DNA from: SVTX01 sp964629615
GTDB taxonomy: Bacteria > Bacillota > Clostridia > Oscillospirales > CAG-272
DNA length: 35,058 nucleotides
Assembly: GCA_964629615.1 (NCBI GenBank)
Contig: CAZVUD010000018.1
Span: forward strand, 1-35,058
Direction of reading: 5' to 3'
Each line of letters starts with the position of its first letter. The stretch's first letter is position 1. The notes beneath the pieces were generated by a model. It made no database searches. It saw nothing but the letters and a program-made list of their open reading frames with translations, and was not told where the DNA came from. The position numbers were made by a program, and so were the translations under genes. Of this stretch, positions 16,873 to 23,575 are shown one piece after another.

Positions 16873-18297
16873 TCAGCCCTTGCCGTTCCAGCAATATGTG
16901 CAGAGTTTGCACGGCTCTATGCCTATAGCCTTGACTATTCCGTCGATGGATTGGAAATCAAGAGAATCCAAATGTAATGTCTTGGCTATCTCTTCTCTGA
17001 GCTTCTTTCCTCTCTCGGTGCTGCCGTCAGAATACTCGTCTATATGCTTAAGACCTTCTTCTCCCTCAAGCTCAATTATGGTCTTACGCGAGATGAGCTC
17101 AAGATCGCTGGTCTGTCTTGAAAAATTAAGGTATTTGCATCCGTACATGATCGGAGGGCACGCAGATCTCATATGCACCTCGCGCGCACCGTTCTCATAA
17201 AGAAAATCTACCGTTTCCTTAAGCTGTGTTCCGCGAACTATCGAGTCGTCCACAAACAAAAGCTTTTTGTCGCAGATGAGCTCGTGCACGGGTATCTGCT
17301 TCATCTTCGCTATCTTTTTTCTTTCCGCCTGATTTGAAGGTGTAAAGCTTCTTGGCCACGTGGGCGTATATTTGATAAAGGGACGGGCAAAGGGGATCTT
17401 GCTCTCATTTGCATATCCTATGGCATGCGGAGTTCCAGAATCGGGGACGCCGCAGATATAATCTATATCCTGCGCCTCACCGTTTTCTTTATCCCTTTGT
17501 GCCAATATATGACCGTTCCTATATCTCATCAGCTCTACATTGACGCCCTCGTATGTGGAATTTGAATATCCGTAATAGGTCCACAAAAATGAGCATATCT
17601 TCATCTCATCTCTTGCCTTTGAGATGCTTGTACAGCTTTCCGCATCTATATGGACTATCTCGCCCGGTCCAAGCTCCATATATTTCTCATATCCGAGCTT
17701 TTCAAAAGCAAATGATTCAAACGACACCGCATATCCGAGATCGCTCTTTCCAACGATCACGGGTATCCTTCCCATTCTGTCGCGCGCCGCTATGAGAGTG
17801 CCGTCATCCTTAAGTATGAGAATGGAGGCTGTACCGTCTATGACCTCTTGCGCAAATCTGATGCCCTCGGCAAAATCCTCCTTTTGGCTCATAAGAGCCG
17901 CCACCAGCTCAACGGAATTTATCTTCCCTCCTCGCATGGCTGAAAAATGTCCGCCCGTCGTATCAAGATACTTCTTTATAAGCTCGTCGGAATTATTGAT
18001 TATACCGACTATGCTTATCGCATATGTTCCGAGAGCCGAGCGTATTATAAGCGGCTGGGGATCAGTATCACTGATGCATCCGATAGCCGAATTGCCGCGC
18101 ATCTCCTCAAACACCTTGTCAAATTTCGTCCTGAACGGCGAATTTTCAATATCATGAATGTCCCTCTGAAGTCCAAGCTCGATGTCATATGCCGCCATAC
18201 CACCTCTTTTTGTACCGAGGTGAGAATGGTAGTCTGTTCCGAAAAAAACATCGCTTATCGCGTCGTGCTTACAAGCAGCACCAAAAAATCCACCCAT
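16873..18297 (-). CDS. purF: Amidophosphoribosyltransferase-type protein lacking the N-terminal catalytic cysteine
   Basis: A 474-residue PurF homologue. The C-terminal phosphoribosyltransferase half is intact, with PRPP loop FVDDSIVRGTQ (348-358). Cysteines at 235, 380, 463 and 466 match the four that hold the Fe-S cluster in Bacillus-type PurF. The N-terminal glutaminase half is odd: the protein begins MGGFFG, so the residue exposed after Met removal is Gly, not the Cys nucleophile. The usual HNGN-type segment reads GIINNSD. The start is fixed by AAGGAGG 6 bases upstream, which leaves no room for a propeptide with Cys. I recall similar GGFFG proteins from other anaerobes. Ammonia may replace glutamine, by inference. 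Confidence 0.9.
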   Translation of the reverse strand: MGGFFGAACKHDAISDVFFGTDYHSHLGTKRGGMAAYDIELGLQRDIHDIENSPFRTKFDKVFEEMRGNSAIGCISDTDPQPLIIRSALGTYAISIVGIINNSDELIKKYLDTTGGHFSAMRGGKINSVELVAALMSQKEDFAEGIRFAQEVIDGTASILILKDDGTLIAARDRMGRIPVIVGKSDLGYAVSFESFAFEKLGYEKYMELGPGEIVHIDAESCTSISKARDEMKICSFLWTYYGYSNSTYEGVNVELMRYRNGHILAQRDKENGEAQDIDYICGVPDSGTPHAIGYANESKIPFARPFIKYTPTWPRSFTPSNQAERKKIAKMKQIPVHELICDKKLLFVDDSIVRGTQLKETVDFLYENGAREVHMRSACPPIMYGCKYLNFSRQTSDLELISRKTIIELEGEEGLKHIDEYSDGSTERGKKLREEIAKTLHLDSLDFQSIDGIVKAIGIEPCKLCTYCWNGKG

Positions 18298-18324
18298 ATC
18301 GTGCCTCCTTAAAAGCAGACTGCA

Positions 18325-18819
18325 TCATTTACTGTATTTTGCAAAGACCTCAGCGTCCTTGGAAAGCACCTTCTCTTTTCCGAGGTCTCTTTGCTCTGAG
18401 AGCTTGAGCGCAAGCTCACTGTCCTCTATTGCAAGCATCTGTATGGCAAGCAACGCCGCATTTGCCGCACCGTCTATTGCAACAGTGGCAACAGGCATTC
18501 CCTGCGGCATCTGTACTGTAGAGAGAAGCGCGTCCAGACCGTCCAGCGTTGATGACTTTACAGGAATTCCGATCACAGGAAGTGTAGTATTTGCCGCCAT
18601 AGCGCCTGCAAGGTGAGCCGCCTTACCTGCAGCGGCTATAATAACGCCTATGCCGTTATCTCTTGCATTTCGTGCAAATTCGCTTGCCGCCTCGGGCGTT
18701 CTGTGTGCAGACAGGACTCTTACGTCATATCCGACACCGTACATATCAAGTACCGCAAAAGCCTTTTCGACCACGGGAAGATCGCTGTCACTTCCCATTA
18801 CTATTCCAACTCTTTTCAT
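18325..18819 (-). CDS. purE: N5-carboxyaminoimidazole ribonucleotide mutase or AIR carboxylase
   Basis: A 164-residue PurE protein that forms CAIR. Motifs are MGSDSDLPV at 8-16, SAHRTPE at 37-43, and AAAGKAAHLAGAMAANTTLPV. No purK is visible, so either purK lies elsewhere or this PurE carboxylates AIR directly; sequence alone does not settle it, although the GKAAHL form (GKxAHL) is the type I tend to associate with the class II, PurK-independent group. I chose ATG 18819, with GAGGT 6 bases before it, over the in-frame ATG at 18870, which would fall in the leader. First gene of the operon. Confidence 0.94.
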   Translation of the reverse strand: MKRVGIVMGSDSDLPVVEKAFAVLDMYGVGYDVRVLSAHRTPEAASEFARNARDNGIGVIIAAAGKAAHLAGAMAANTTLPVIGIPVKSSTLDGLDALLSTVQMPQGMPVATVAIDGAANAALLAIQMLAIEDSELALKLSEQRDLGKEKVLSKDAEVFAKYSK

Positions 18820-18868
18820 ATATACCTCTTTCCGCCGCATCTGTCGGCATTTAATTGAGATGAAAAAC

Positions 18869-18903
18869 AAAAAAGGGCGCAGGTAGGATAGACCTACCGC
18901 GCC
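18869..18903 (-). terminator. Leader terminator upstream of purE
   Basis: An 11-bp stem with one bulge (GGCGC-GGTAGG against CCTACC-T-GCGCC, loop of five bases) is followed on the minus strand by CTTTTTT. It lies between the operon promoter and purE, about 50 bases before the purE start, as expected for an attenuator. Confidence 0.88.
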
Positions 18904-19015
18904 ATTACGTGCAGTTTTGCCATAGGATATGCTAAAATCAATTTCTTACGCTGTAAGCTGTGACCCCAGACCATTCTCATCGCAAATTCTCCGCTTCAAT
19001 TATTCATTATATTAT
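18904..19015 (-). ncRNA. Unidentified 5' leader RNA of the pur operon (candidate riboswitch or attenuator)
   Basis: About 112 nt of transcribed, non-coding RNA lies between the promoter and the leader terminator. Visible elements are a hairpin CTTAC-AGC-GTAAG (18945-18957), a GCATA/TATG-C hairpin (18919-18932), and a possible long-range pairing TTTGC (18982-18986) with GCAAA (18916-18920). I looked for the conserved cores of the guanine, ZTP, PRPP/ykkC, THF, TPP and T-box elements and found none. The position in front of purine genes and the terminator suggest control by a purine-related ligand or protein. An independent small RNA such as 6S is the alternative. Confidence 0.55.
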
Positions 19016-19021
19016 AAATTA

Positions 19022-19050
19022 ATTATACAATAAAAGCTAAAAAAAGTCAA
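19022..19050 (-). promoter_or_regulatory. Sigma-A promoter of the pur operon
   Basis: On the minus strand TTGACT (19045-19050), a 17-bp spacer and TATAAT (19022-19027). Start of transcription should be near 19015, about 195 bases before the purE start codon. Confidence 0.88.
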
Positions 19051-19125
19051 TACAGAACAGAAGAATTTTATTTTTCTCCGTTTATCACAACAAAGGTGCT
19101 GAAAATCCCTTGCTTTATCATTATT

Positions 19126-19734
19126 TTAGATAACATCTGCGTTTCGTATTCTCAAATTTAAAGAGATCCTGTCATGGCAAAGACCATGCACCTCCATGAC
19201 ATAATTCAAATACAGTCTGCCGTCATACAGTACGGTATTATCCACCTCAAGTGTATTTACCGTAAGGTCGAAGGGCATATAGGGTGTATTATAGACGCTC
19301 TTATGGCGTTTTCCCGTTTCAAATGAGAGCATGGTGTTCATATCTCCCTCTCTGAGCATGCTTACAAGAGAAGGATCATTTTTGGAAAAGAATATCTTGA
19401 CAGATGTGCCTGACAGACCGTTCTCGTCACCCTCTTCATATGATATCACCACATTCTCGCCATCATCCGAAAGCTCACCCTCGCTGATCAATACAGTATC
19501 GTCCTCTTCTATATCTCCATACAAGCTGTCCATATCATCGCCGTCGTCAGAAAATATGTATTCAAGCAATCTTTTGACTGCAGTGTTGTATTCAAGCTCC
19601 GAGATATCCGTATCAGGTATACGTATATCCCTGTCATCTCCAATGCCGCCAAAGCATTCGTCAAGGATATCGACCGTATCTGCGTCTATCTCCTTACGCT
19701 TTGTCAATATCTCAATTATAACCCTTTTATTCAA
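19126..19734 (-). CDS. DUF1934 family protein with acidic N-terminal extension
   Basis: A 202-residue protein. Residues about 80-200 resemble the DUF1934 (YwiB-like) beta-barrel family: LISEGEL, ISYEE, then FETGKRHKSVYNTPYMPF and a closing LYLNYVMEVHG strand pattern. The first 75 residues are an extra acidic segment (many Asp and Glu in DDGDDMDSLYGDIEEDD) not found in short members. Function of the family is unknown to me. The start is TTG 19734, with GAGGAG 7 bases upstream. It is the third gene after the HAD hydrolase and degV. Confidence 0.75.
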   Translation of the reverse strand: MNKRVIIEILTKRKEIDADTVDILDECFGGIGDDRDIRIPDTDISELEYNTAVKRLLEYIFSDDGDDMDSLYGDIEEDDTVLISEGELSDDGENVVISYEEGDENGLSGTSVKIFFSKNDPSLVSMLREGDMNTMLSFETGKRHKSVYNTPYMPFDLTVNTLEVDNTVLYDGRLYLNYVMEVHGLCHDRISLNLRIRNADVI

Positions 19735-19774
19735 AGCTATCTCCTCTCGGAATAAAGATCAGCACAAAGCTGCT

Positions 19775-20605
19775 TTATTTATTTCCGACAAACGCATATC
19801 CGAAAGCGCCCGGTCCCCAATGACAAGCAATAACGCATGCGGCATTGTCGCAGTCAGTCATGCTTGCATGATACTTTTCGGGCGTTGCGGCTATAAGCTC
19901 GTCAAGATTGTCCTTGTTATAAGTATACGTTGGTACTATCGGATAATCTGTATCACATCCCATGCTTTCAAGCGCATCGCATATCGCGATTACAGCCTTT
20001 TTTTGACCAAGTGCCTTCGAATACACTACCGCCTTTCCCTCTCTATCCACTGTGATTATGGGCTTTATTTTAAGCATGCTTCCGACAGCAAATGAGGTTT
20101 TGGACAGTCGGCCACCGCGATGGAGATACTCCAGCGTTTCGGGAACTGCCGCTATCTTTATGCGCGGAATAAGGCTTTCTATCTTTTCCACAGCTTCATC
20201 CAAAGGAGCATCAAGATATTTGCTTGCTTCGTTTACAAGTATCTTGATACCGCCTATCGCAGTCTTTGAGTCAATGACTCTTACCTTTTCGTTATCCTCA
20301 AAAAACATCTTAAGGGTATGGTACGTACCCGAGAGCGCACTTGAAAGCGTTATGATGATAACATCATCGCCCATATCCGTATAGTGATGTACTCTCTCCT
20401 CGGCATGACCCAGTGCGGGCATGGATGTCTGAGGAAATATCTTATCCTCCATAAGCGCCTTATAGAACATATCCGACGTGATATCCACGCCGTCGGTATA
20501 ATGCTTGTCACCAAGTGTGATCTGCATAGGCAGTATCTCCACACCATAGTGCTGTGCTTCTTCCTGCTTTATACTGCTTGCAGAATCAACGAATATTTTG
20601 ATCAT
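19775..20605 (-). CDS. DegV family fatty-acid-binding protein
   Basis: A 276-residue DegV protein. The opening (IKIFVDSASSI, then GVEILPMQITLGDKHYTDGVDIT), the motif TSMPALGHAEE, ITLSSALSGTY, and the C-terminal GPGAFGYAFVG are typical. Members bind a single fatty acid; in Firmicutes the FakB-type members present it to FakA kinase. No fakA is seen here, so the partner is unknown. It overlaps the HAD hydrolase gene by 20 nt and has AGGAG 9 bases before its ATG. Confidence 0.93.
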   Translation of the reverse strand: MIKIFVDSASSIKQEEAQHYGVEILPMQITLGDKHYTDGVDITSDMFYKALMEDKIFPQTSMPALGHAEERVHHYTDMGDDVIIITLSSALSGTYHTLKMFFEDNEKVRVIDSKTAIGGIKILVNEASKYLDAPLDEAVEKIESLIPRIKIAAVPETLEYLHRGGRLSKTSFAVGSMLKIKPIITVDREGKAVVYSKALGQKKAVIAICDALESMGCDTDYPIVPTYTYNKDNLDELIAATPEKYHASMTDCDNAACVIACHWGPGAFGYAFVGNK

Positions 20606-21314
20606 TATTAATCTCTCCTATATAATCTAAAAGTTCATAAAATCCTCCGTGAGGGTAAATGTCAATATCTATACCGTCCTTGTTTATAACACATTCATCA
20701 AGCAAAAATACACGCATGGAAAGCTTATTTGCCACCATATCCTCACGCACGTCATTTCCTACCATGAGGCATTCTTCGGGGTCAAGCGACAGCTCATTTA
20801 AAATAGCCTCGTAATAACGGATATCAGGCTTACAAAAGCTTGAATTTTCATATGTCGTTATCATATTAAATGCAGTCTCGTCAAGCCCTGCCCACCTTAC
20901 CCTTTTTTGTGTGGCGATCTTAGGGAAAATGGGATTTGTGGCAAGTGTAAGCTTATAGCCTGCATTCAAAAGCTTTTCAATAGTGGTCTTTGCATTTTCA
21001 TTATAGCAGCAAGCCGACTTGACGCTGTCAAACTTTTCTACATAAAACTCGTCAATTATACCTTTATCGTCAAGCACTCTCTCGCCTAAAATCTTCGCAA
21101 ACACAGACCAGAACACCTCTTCATTAGTGTTCTTACCGTCATTTTTCACCATGGCATATGTGCCTTTCATAAGTGCATCTATAACTTCTTTTTCGTTATA
21201 ACCGTAATTTTTCATATACGTCGAAATAGCGTAAAAATATGCACGTGCAAATACCTCTTGGTCCATAGGAAGCAACGTGCCGTCAAGATCGAACAGTATG
21301 TTTTTAATTTTCAT
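20586..21314 (-). CDS. HAD superfamily hydrolase (phosphatase-like)
   Basis: A 242-residue haloacid-dehalogenase-type hydrolase. Motif I is FDLDGTLLPMD (nucleophile and acid D9/D11 region), motif II is LATNP, motif III has the lysine in FCKPDIRYYEA, and motif IV is MVGNDVREDMVA. The helical cap between motifs I and II makes it subclass I. The substrate is probably a small phosphate ester but cannot be named. First gene of the unit with degV and the DUF1934 gene; GGGAG lies 7 bases before the ATG. Confidence 0.9.
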   Translation of the reverse strand: MKIKNILFDLDGTLLPMDQEVFARAYFYAISTYMKNYGYNEKEVIDALMKGTYAMVKNDGKNTNEEVFWSVFAKILGERVLDDKGIIDEFYVEKFDSVKSACCYNENAKTTIEKLLNAGYKLTLATNPIFPKIATQKRVRWAGLDETAFNMITTYENSSFCKPDIRYYEAILNELSLDPEECLMVGNDVREDMVANKLSMRVFLLDECVINKDGIDIDIYPHGGFYELLDYIGEINNDQNIR

Positions 21315-21343
21315 GTGGGATCTCCCTGTTTTATTCTACGTAT

Positions 21344-21372
21344 AGTATACCATAAAATACACGTATTGTCAA
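21344..21372 (-). promoter_or_regulatory. Sigma-A promoter of the HAD-degV-DUF1934 unit, with a palindrome over the -35
   Basis: On the minus strand TTGACA (21367-21372), a 17-bp spacer and TATACT (21344-21349). A 14-bp dyad TCAACA-TT-TGTTGA (21369-21382) overlaps the -35 box and could be a repressor site. Confidence 0.85.
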
Positions 21373-21392
21373 CATTTGTTGAGAAAACTGCA

Positions 21393-21423
21393 AAAAAAGT
21401 TTGGCGGAGCGTTGCTCCGCCAA
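21393..21423 (-). terminator. Intrinsic terminator of purC
   Basis: A perfect 10-bp GC-rich stem (21401-21410 with 21414-21423, 3-base loop) followed on the minus strand by CTTTTTTT, 10 bases beyond the purC stop. Confidence 0.92.
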
Positions 21424-21432
21424 AAAATCTTA

Positions 21433-22116
21433 TCATCTGTTGAGTATAAGCTTTGTAAGCTCAACGGGGCTTACTATGCTTCCGTCCTTATAAACTCTCA
21501 TATTGCCCGATGCGATCTCGTCGATAAGGATGACCTCTTCTCCGTTATATCCAAACTCAAACTTGATATCCCAAAGGTCAAGTCCGATGCTCTTAAGGTC
21601 GTCTGCTACTATCTTAGTGATGGCAAGTGTCTGTGCCTTGATGCTTTCAAACATTTCCGCGGTCATGATGCCAAGAGCCACAAGTCCCTCGCCTGTAACG
21701 AGCGGATCGCCCTTTGCGTCATTTTTGAAGGTGCACTCTACATAACCGCCGGGAAGAACAGTGCCGTCAGCAATGTATTCACCGTATCTGCGGATAAAGC
21801 TTCCTGTAGCTACAAGTCTGCAGATAACTTCAAGTCCGTGACCGAACACCTTACCGGGAAGGACCTCCATGGTGGCGTCGCTTATGTTTGCGCTTACATA
21901 GTGTGTTTTGATGCCGTTCTTTTTGAGAAGCTCAAAATAATAGATGGATGTCTTTAGGTTTTCCCTTCCGATTCCGTCGATCTTAAGTCCGACAGTGTTT
22001 TCACCGGGATCGAAAACTCCGTCCTTGCCTGTGCAATCGTCCTTGAACTTCAGCATAACATTGCCGTTGTCAAGTGAAAATACATCCTTGGTCTTGCCTT
22101 CATAAATTTTTTTCAT
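21433..22116 (-). CDS. purC: Phosphoribosylaminoimidazole-succinocarboxamide synthase
   Basis: A 227-residue SAICAR synthase that couples CAIR and aspartate with ATP. Motifs are IYEGKTKDVF near the N-terminus, LKFKDDCTGKDG, EVICRLVATGSFIRRYG, and the metal/substrate segment LIDEIASGNMRVY (the usual DEIxTPDxxR region in variant form). The length is normal for the short bacterial type (about 235). AAGGGG lies 10 bases before the ATG. It stands alone, with its own promoter and terminator, 2.4 kb upstream of the main pur promoter, instead of being in the operon after purE. Confidence 0.95.
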   Translation of the reverse strand: MKKIYEGKTKDVFSLDNGNVMLKFKDDCTGKDGVFDPGENTVGLKIDGIGRENLKTSIYYFELLKKNGIKTHYVSANISDATMEVLPGKVFGHGLEVICRLVATGSFIRRYGEYIADGTVLPGGYVECTFKNDAKGDPLVTGEGLVALGIMTAEMFESIKAQTLAITKIVADDLKSIGLDLWDIKFEFGYNGEEVILIDEIASGNMRVYKDGSIVSPVELTKLILNR

Positions 22117-22155
22117 AGCACAAATCCCCTTATGTTTAAAAAATCTTGCAACTAT

Positions 22156-22184
22156 ATTTTAACACGCTTTTTTTGATTTGTACA
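22156..22184 (-). promoter_or_regulatory. Probable promoter of purC
   Basis: On the minus strand TGTACA (22179-22184, four of six matches to the -35 consensus), a 17-bp spacer and TAAAAT (22156-22161). The -35 is overlapped by one arm of a 9-bp inverted repeat, TACAGTATT at 22181-22189 with AATACTGTA at 22234-22242. Confidence 0.45.
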
Positions 22185-22255
22185 GTATTTTCGGCAAAAA
22201 AACTTTCACAAAATTTGCGACACATCTGACCTCAATACTGTAGGATCGACAAATT

Positions 22256-22903
22256 TTACTGTTTTTTGTCCTTTATATTATTCGTAACGCGCTCGACCTC
22301 ACTATTTTTATTCCACAGATAGCTGAATCTTACCTCAGCTCCCGACATTATGCGCTTCATGTTTTCTATATGCTTGATGAATATGACAACCGCAGGGATA
22401 CAGAGTATGAGCGCGCCCACAAGATCCTCGCAGATTATGCCGTAGGATATTGGGAATATGATGCTTGCCGTGATGGGTGCAAAGCAAATGTAATTGACTA
22501 TAAGCACGAACACCACCTCTATTACGAACATGATGCAGAAATAACGCCAGTCGAAAGCAAGCATTGCGCCGCCGAGGCACGCAAGTCCTTTTCCGCCTCT
22601 GAACTTAAGATAGAACGGGAATATATGACCAAGTATTGCAGATACAGCCGCAACTGCAAATATGTAAGGGTGATCGTCTGAGAAAAGATGCATACAGATC
22701 TTAATTGCGGCAAATGCCTTAAAAATATCGAACAGCGCGCAGAAAACGCCTGCCGCCTTTCCAAACAGTAAAAGCGCATTTGAAGCGCCTGCATTCTTAG
22801 ATCCACTCTTTTTTACATTGACACCGCGTATTTTTCCGATGATATACGACGGATTTATACAGCAGATGAAATAACAGATCAAAACAGATACGATGTATGG
22901 CAT
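22256..22903 (-). CDS. plsY: PlsY-type acyl-phosphate:glycerol-3-phosphate acyltransferase (copy 1)
   Basis: A 215-residue integral membrane protein with about five hydrophobic segments. It carries the three PlsY motifs: KKSGSKNAGASN (31-42), LKFRGGKG (99-106) and KHIENMKRIMSGAE (177-190). PlsY makes lysophosphatidic acid from acyl-phosphate at the inner face of the membrane. ATG 22903 is chosen over the in-frame ATG at 22948: GGGG stands 7 bases before it and the product starts in the first membrane helix. A second paralogue with a zinc ribbon is at 29494-30441, so one of the two may have a different role. Monocistronic. Confidence 0.88.
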   Translation of the reverse strand: MPYIVSVLICYFICCINPSYIIGKIRGVNVKKSGSKNAGASNALLLFGKAAGVFCALFDIFKAFAAIKICMHLFSDDHPYIFAVAAVSAILGHIFPFYLKFRGGKGLACLGGAMLAFDWRYFCIMFVIEVVFVLIVNYICFAPITASIIFPISYGIICEDLVGALILCIPAVVIFIKHIENMKRIMSGAEVRFSYLWNKNSEVERVTNNIKDKKQ

Positions 22904-22924
22904 AATTGTCCCCTTCCGTGTCGG

Positions 22925-22970
22925 TTTCAAAAATAAGAAAACACGCAAAAGGCACGAATGTTACCATCTG
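22925..22970 (-). other. Hairpin in the plsY (copy 1) 5' leader
   Basis: The transcript leader is about 107 nt. Within it the minus-strand segment beginning CGCGTAAAA can pair with CTTTTGCGTG, giving a stem of about 10 bp with one bulge and a loop of about 20 bases. No known riboswitch motif recognised. The leader is the only content between the promoter and the gene; boundaries are approximate. Confidence 0.4.
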
Positions 22971-23016
22971 GGCTTTTTACGCGATCCTTTAATTTAACTA
23001 ACCTTTTCCGATTAAT

Positions 23017-23045
23017 ATTTTATCATAAATATGCTTCTTTGTCAA
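23017..23045 (-). promoter_or_regulatory. Sigma-A promoter of plsY copy 1
   Basis: On the minus strand TTGACA (23040-23045), a 17-bp spacer and TAAAAT (23017-23022). Confidence 0.8.
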
Positions 23046-23124
23046 TTGCTATTTTGTTTTTTTAGAGTTAATTTTGAAGAATTTTGTAATAATATATTGA
23101 TCATTTGTGTCTGAAAAGCGTAAT

Positions 23125-23258
23125 GTCAGTACGCGATACAAGCTTTATGTAAGTAAACAAACAAAAGACCAAGTATTAACTTGGTCTTTTATATGGTGCA
23201 CCTTCAGGGATTCGACCGATTTGGGTACCAAATCTTACCCACATGACTTAAGAGTCAG
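23125..23258 (-). pseudogene. Degenerate tandem copy of the tRNA-Lys 3' half plus terminator
   Basis: Positions 23125-23215 repeat 23254-23344 with few changes over 91 bp (offset 129 bp), covering the flank, the terminator hairpin and the tRNA acceptor/T-arm end with CCA. The segment that should be the anticodon arm and T-stem is rearranged: 23216-23253 holds a 7-bp inverted repeat (GATTTGG-TAC-CCAAATC on the minus strand). It still has CTCTTAAG but no 5' half, so it cannot make a tRNA. Confidence 0.75.
23155..23190 (-). terminator. Terminator in the duplicated tRNA-Lys tail
   Basis: A perfect 12-bp stem (23163-23174 with 23179-23190, 4-base loop), followed on the minus strand by a T-rich tract. 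Confidence 0.7.
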
Positions 23259-23283
23259 TACGCGATACAAGCTTTATGTAAGT

Positions 23284-23317
23284 GAAAAAACAAAAGACCA
23301 AGCTGATGCTTGGTCTT
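23284..23317 (-). terminator. Terminator of tRNA-Lys
   Basis: A stem of 9-10 bp (23295-23303 with 23308-23316, 4-base loop) directly behind the tRNA, followed on the minus strand by TTTTGTTTTTTC. Confidence 0.85.
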
Positions 23318-23322
23318 CTATG

Positions 23323-23398
23323 TGGTGCACCTTCAGGGATTCGAACCCGGGACCCACTGATTAAGAGTCAGTTGCTCTACCAACTGAGCTAAAGGTGC
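23323..23398 (-). tRNA. tRNA-Lys (anticodon CTT)
   Basis: Cloverleaf: acceptor GCACCTT/AAGGTGC, D arm GCTC...GAGC, anticodon arm ACTGA-CTCTTAA-TCAGT, T loop TTCGAAT, discriminator A, CCA encoded. The T stem has one mismatch (second pair, C opposite T). It has its own consensus promoter and terminator. Confidence 0.93.
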
Positions 23399-23417
23399 AT
23401 TCCATCGGAACATTAAA

Positions 23418-23446
23418 ATTATACCACTATTGACGCGAAATGTCAA
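23418..23446 (-). promoter_or_regulatory. Consensus promoter of tRNA-Lys
   Basis: On the minus strand TTGACA (23441-23446), a 17-bp spacer and TATAAT (23418-23423), full consensus in both boxes. Confidence 0.92.
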
Positions 23447-23575
23447 TACCTTTTTTCCAAAAAATTTAATTTTTTTCGAAATTATTCGCGCACACGGTCA
23501 AAACAAATATTTTTCCTATACACCTATCGGCTGATAATATAATTACATAAGCATCAAAAGGCAGATATTTCTATA

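Noticed and set aside
18904..19015. Guanine (purine) riboswitch
   Set aside because: The conserved core around ATATGG, GTTTCTACC and CCGTAAA is not present in the leader.
18904..19015. T-box or ZTP riboswitch
   Set aside because: No TGGNACCGCG antiterminator sequence, and no ZTP core segments such as CCGCCTGGGC.
23216..23253. A second, complete tRNA (leucine type with long variable arm)
   Set aside because: No 5' acceptor or D arm exists on the minus strand upstream of this segment, so it cannot form a cloverleaf.
23107..23364. Plus-strand open frame of 85 codons with an internal repeat
   Set aside because: It is produced by the duplicated tRNA-Lys tail and terminator read on the opposite strand.
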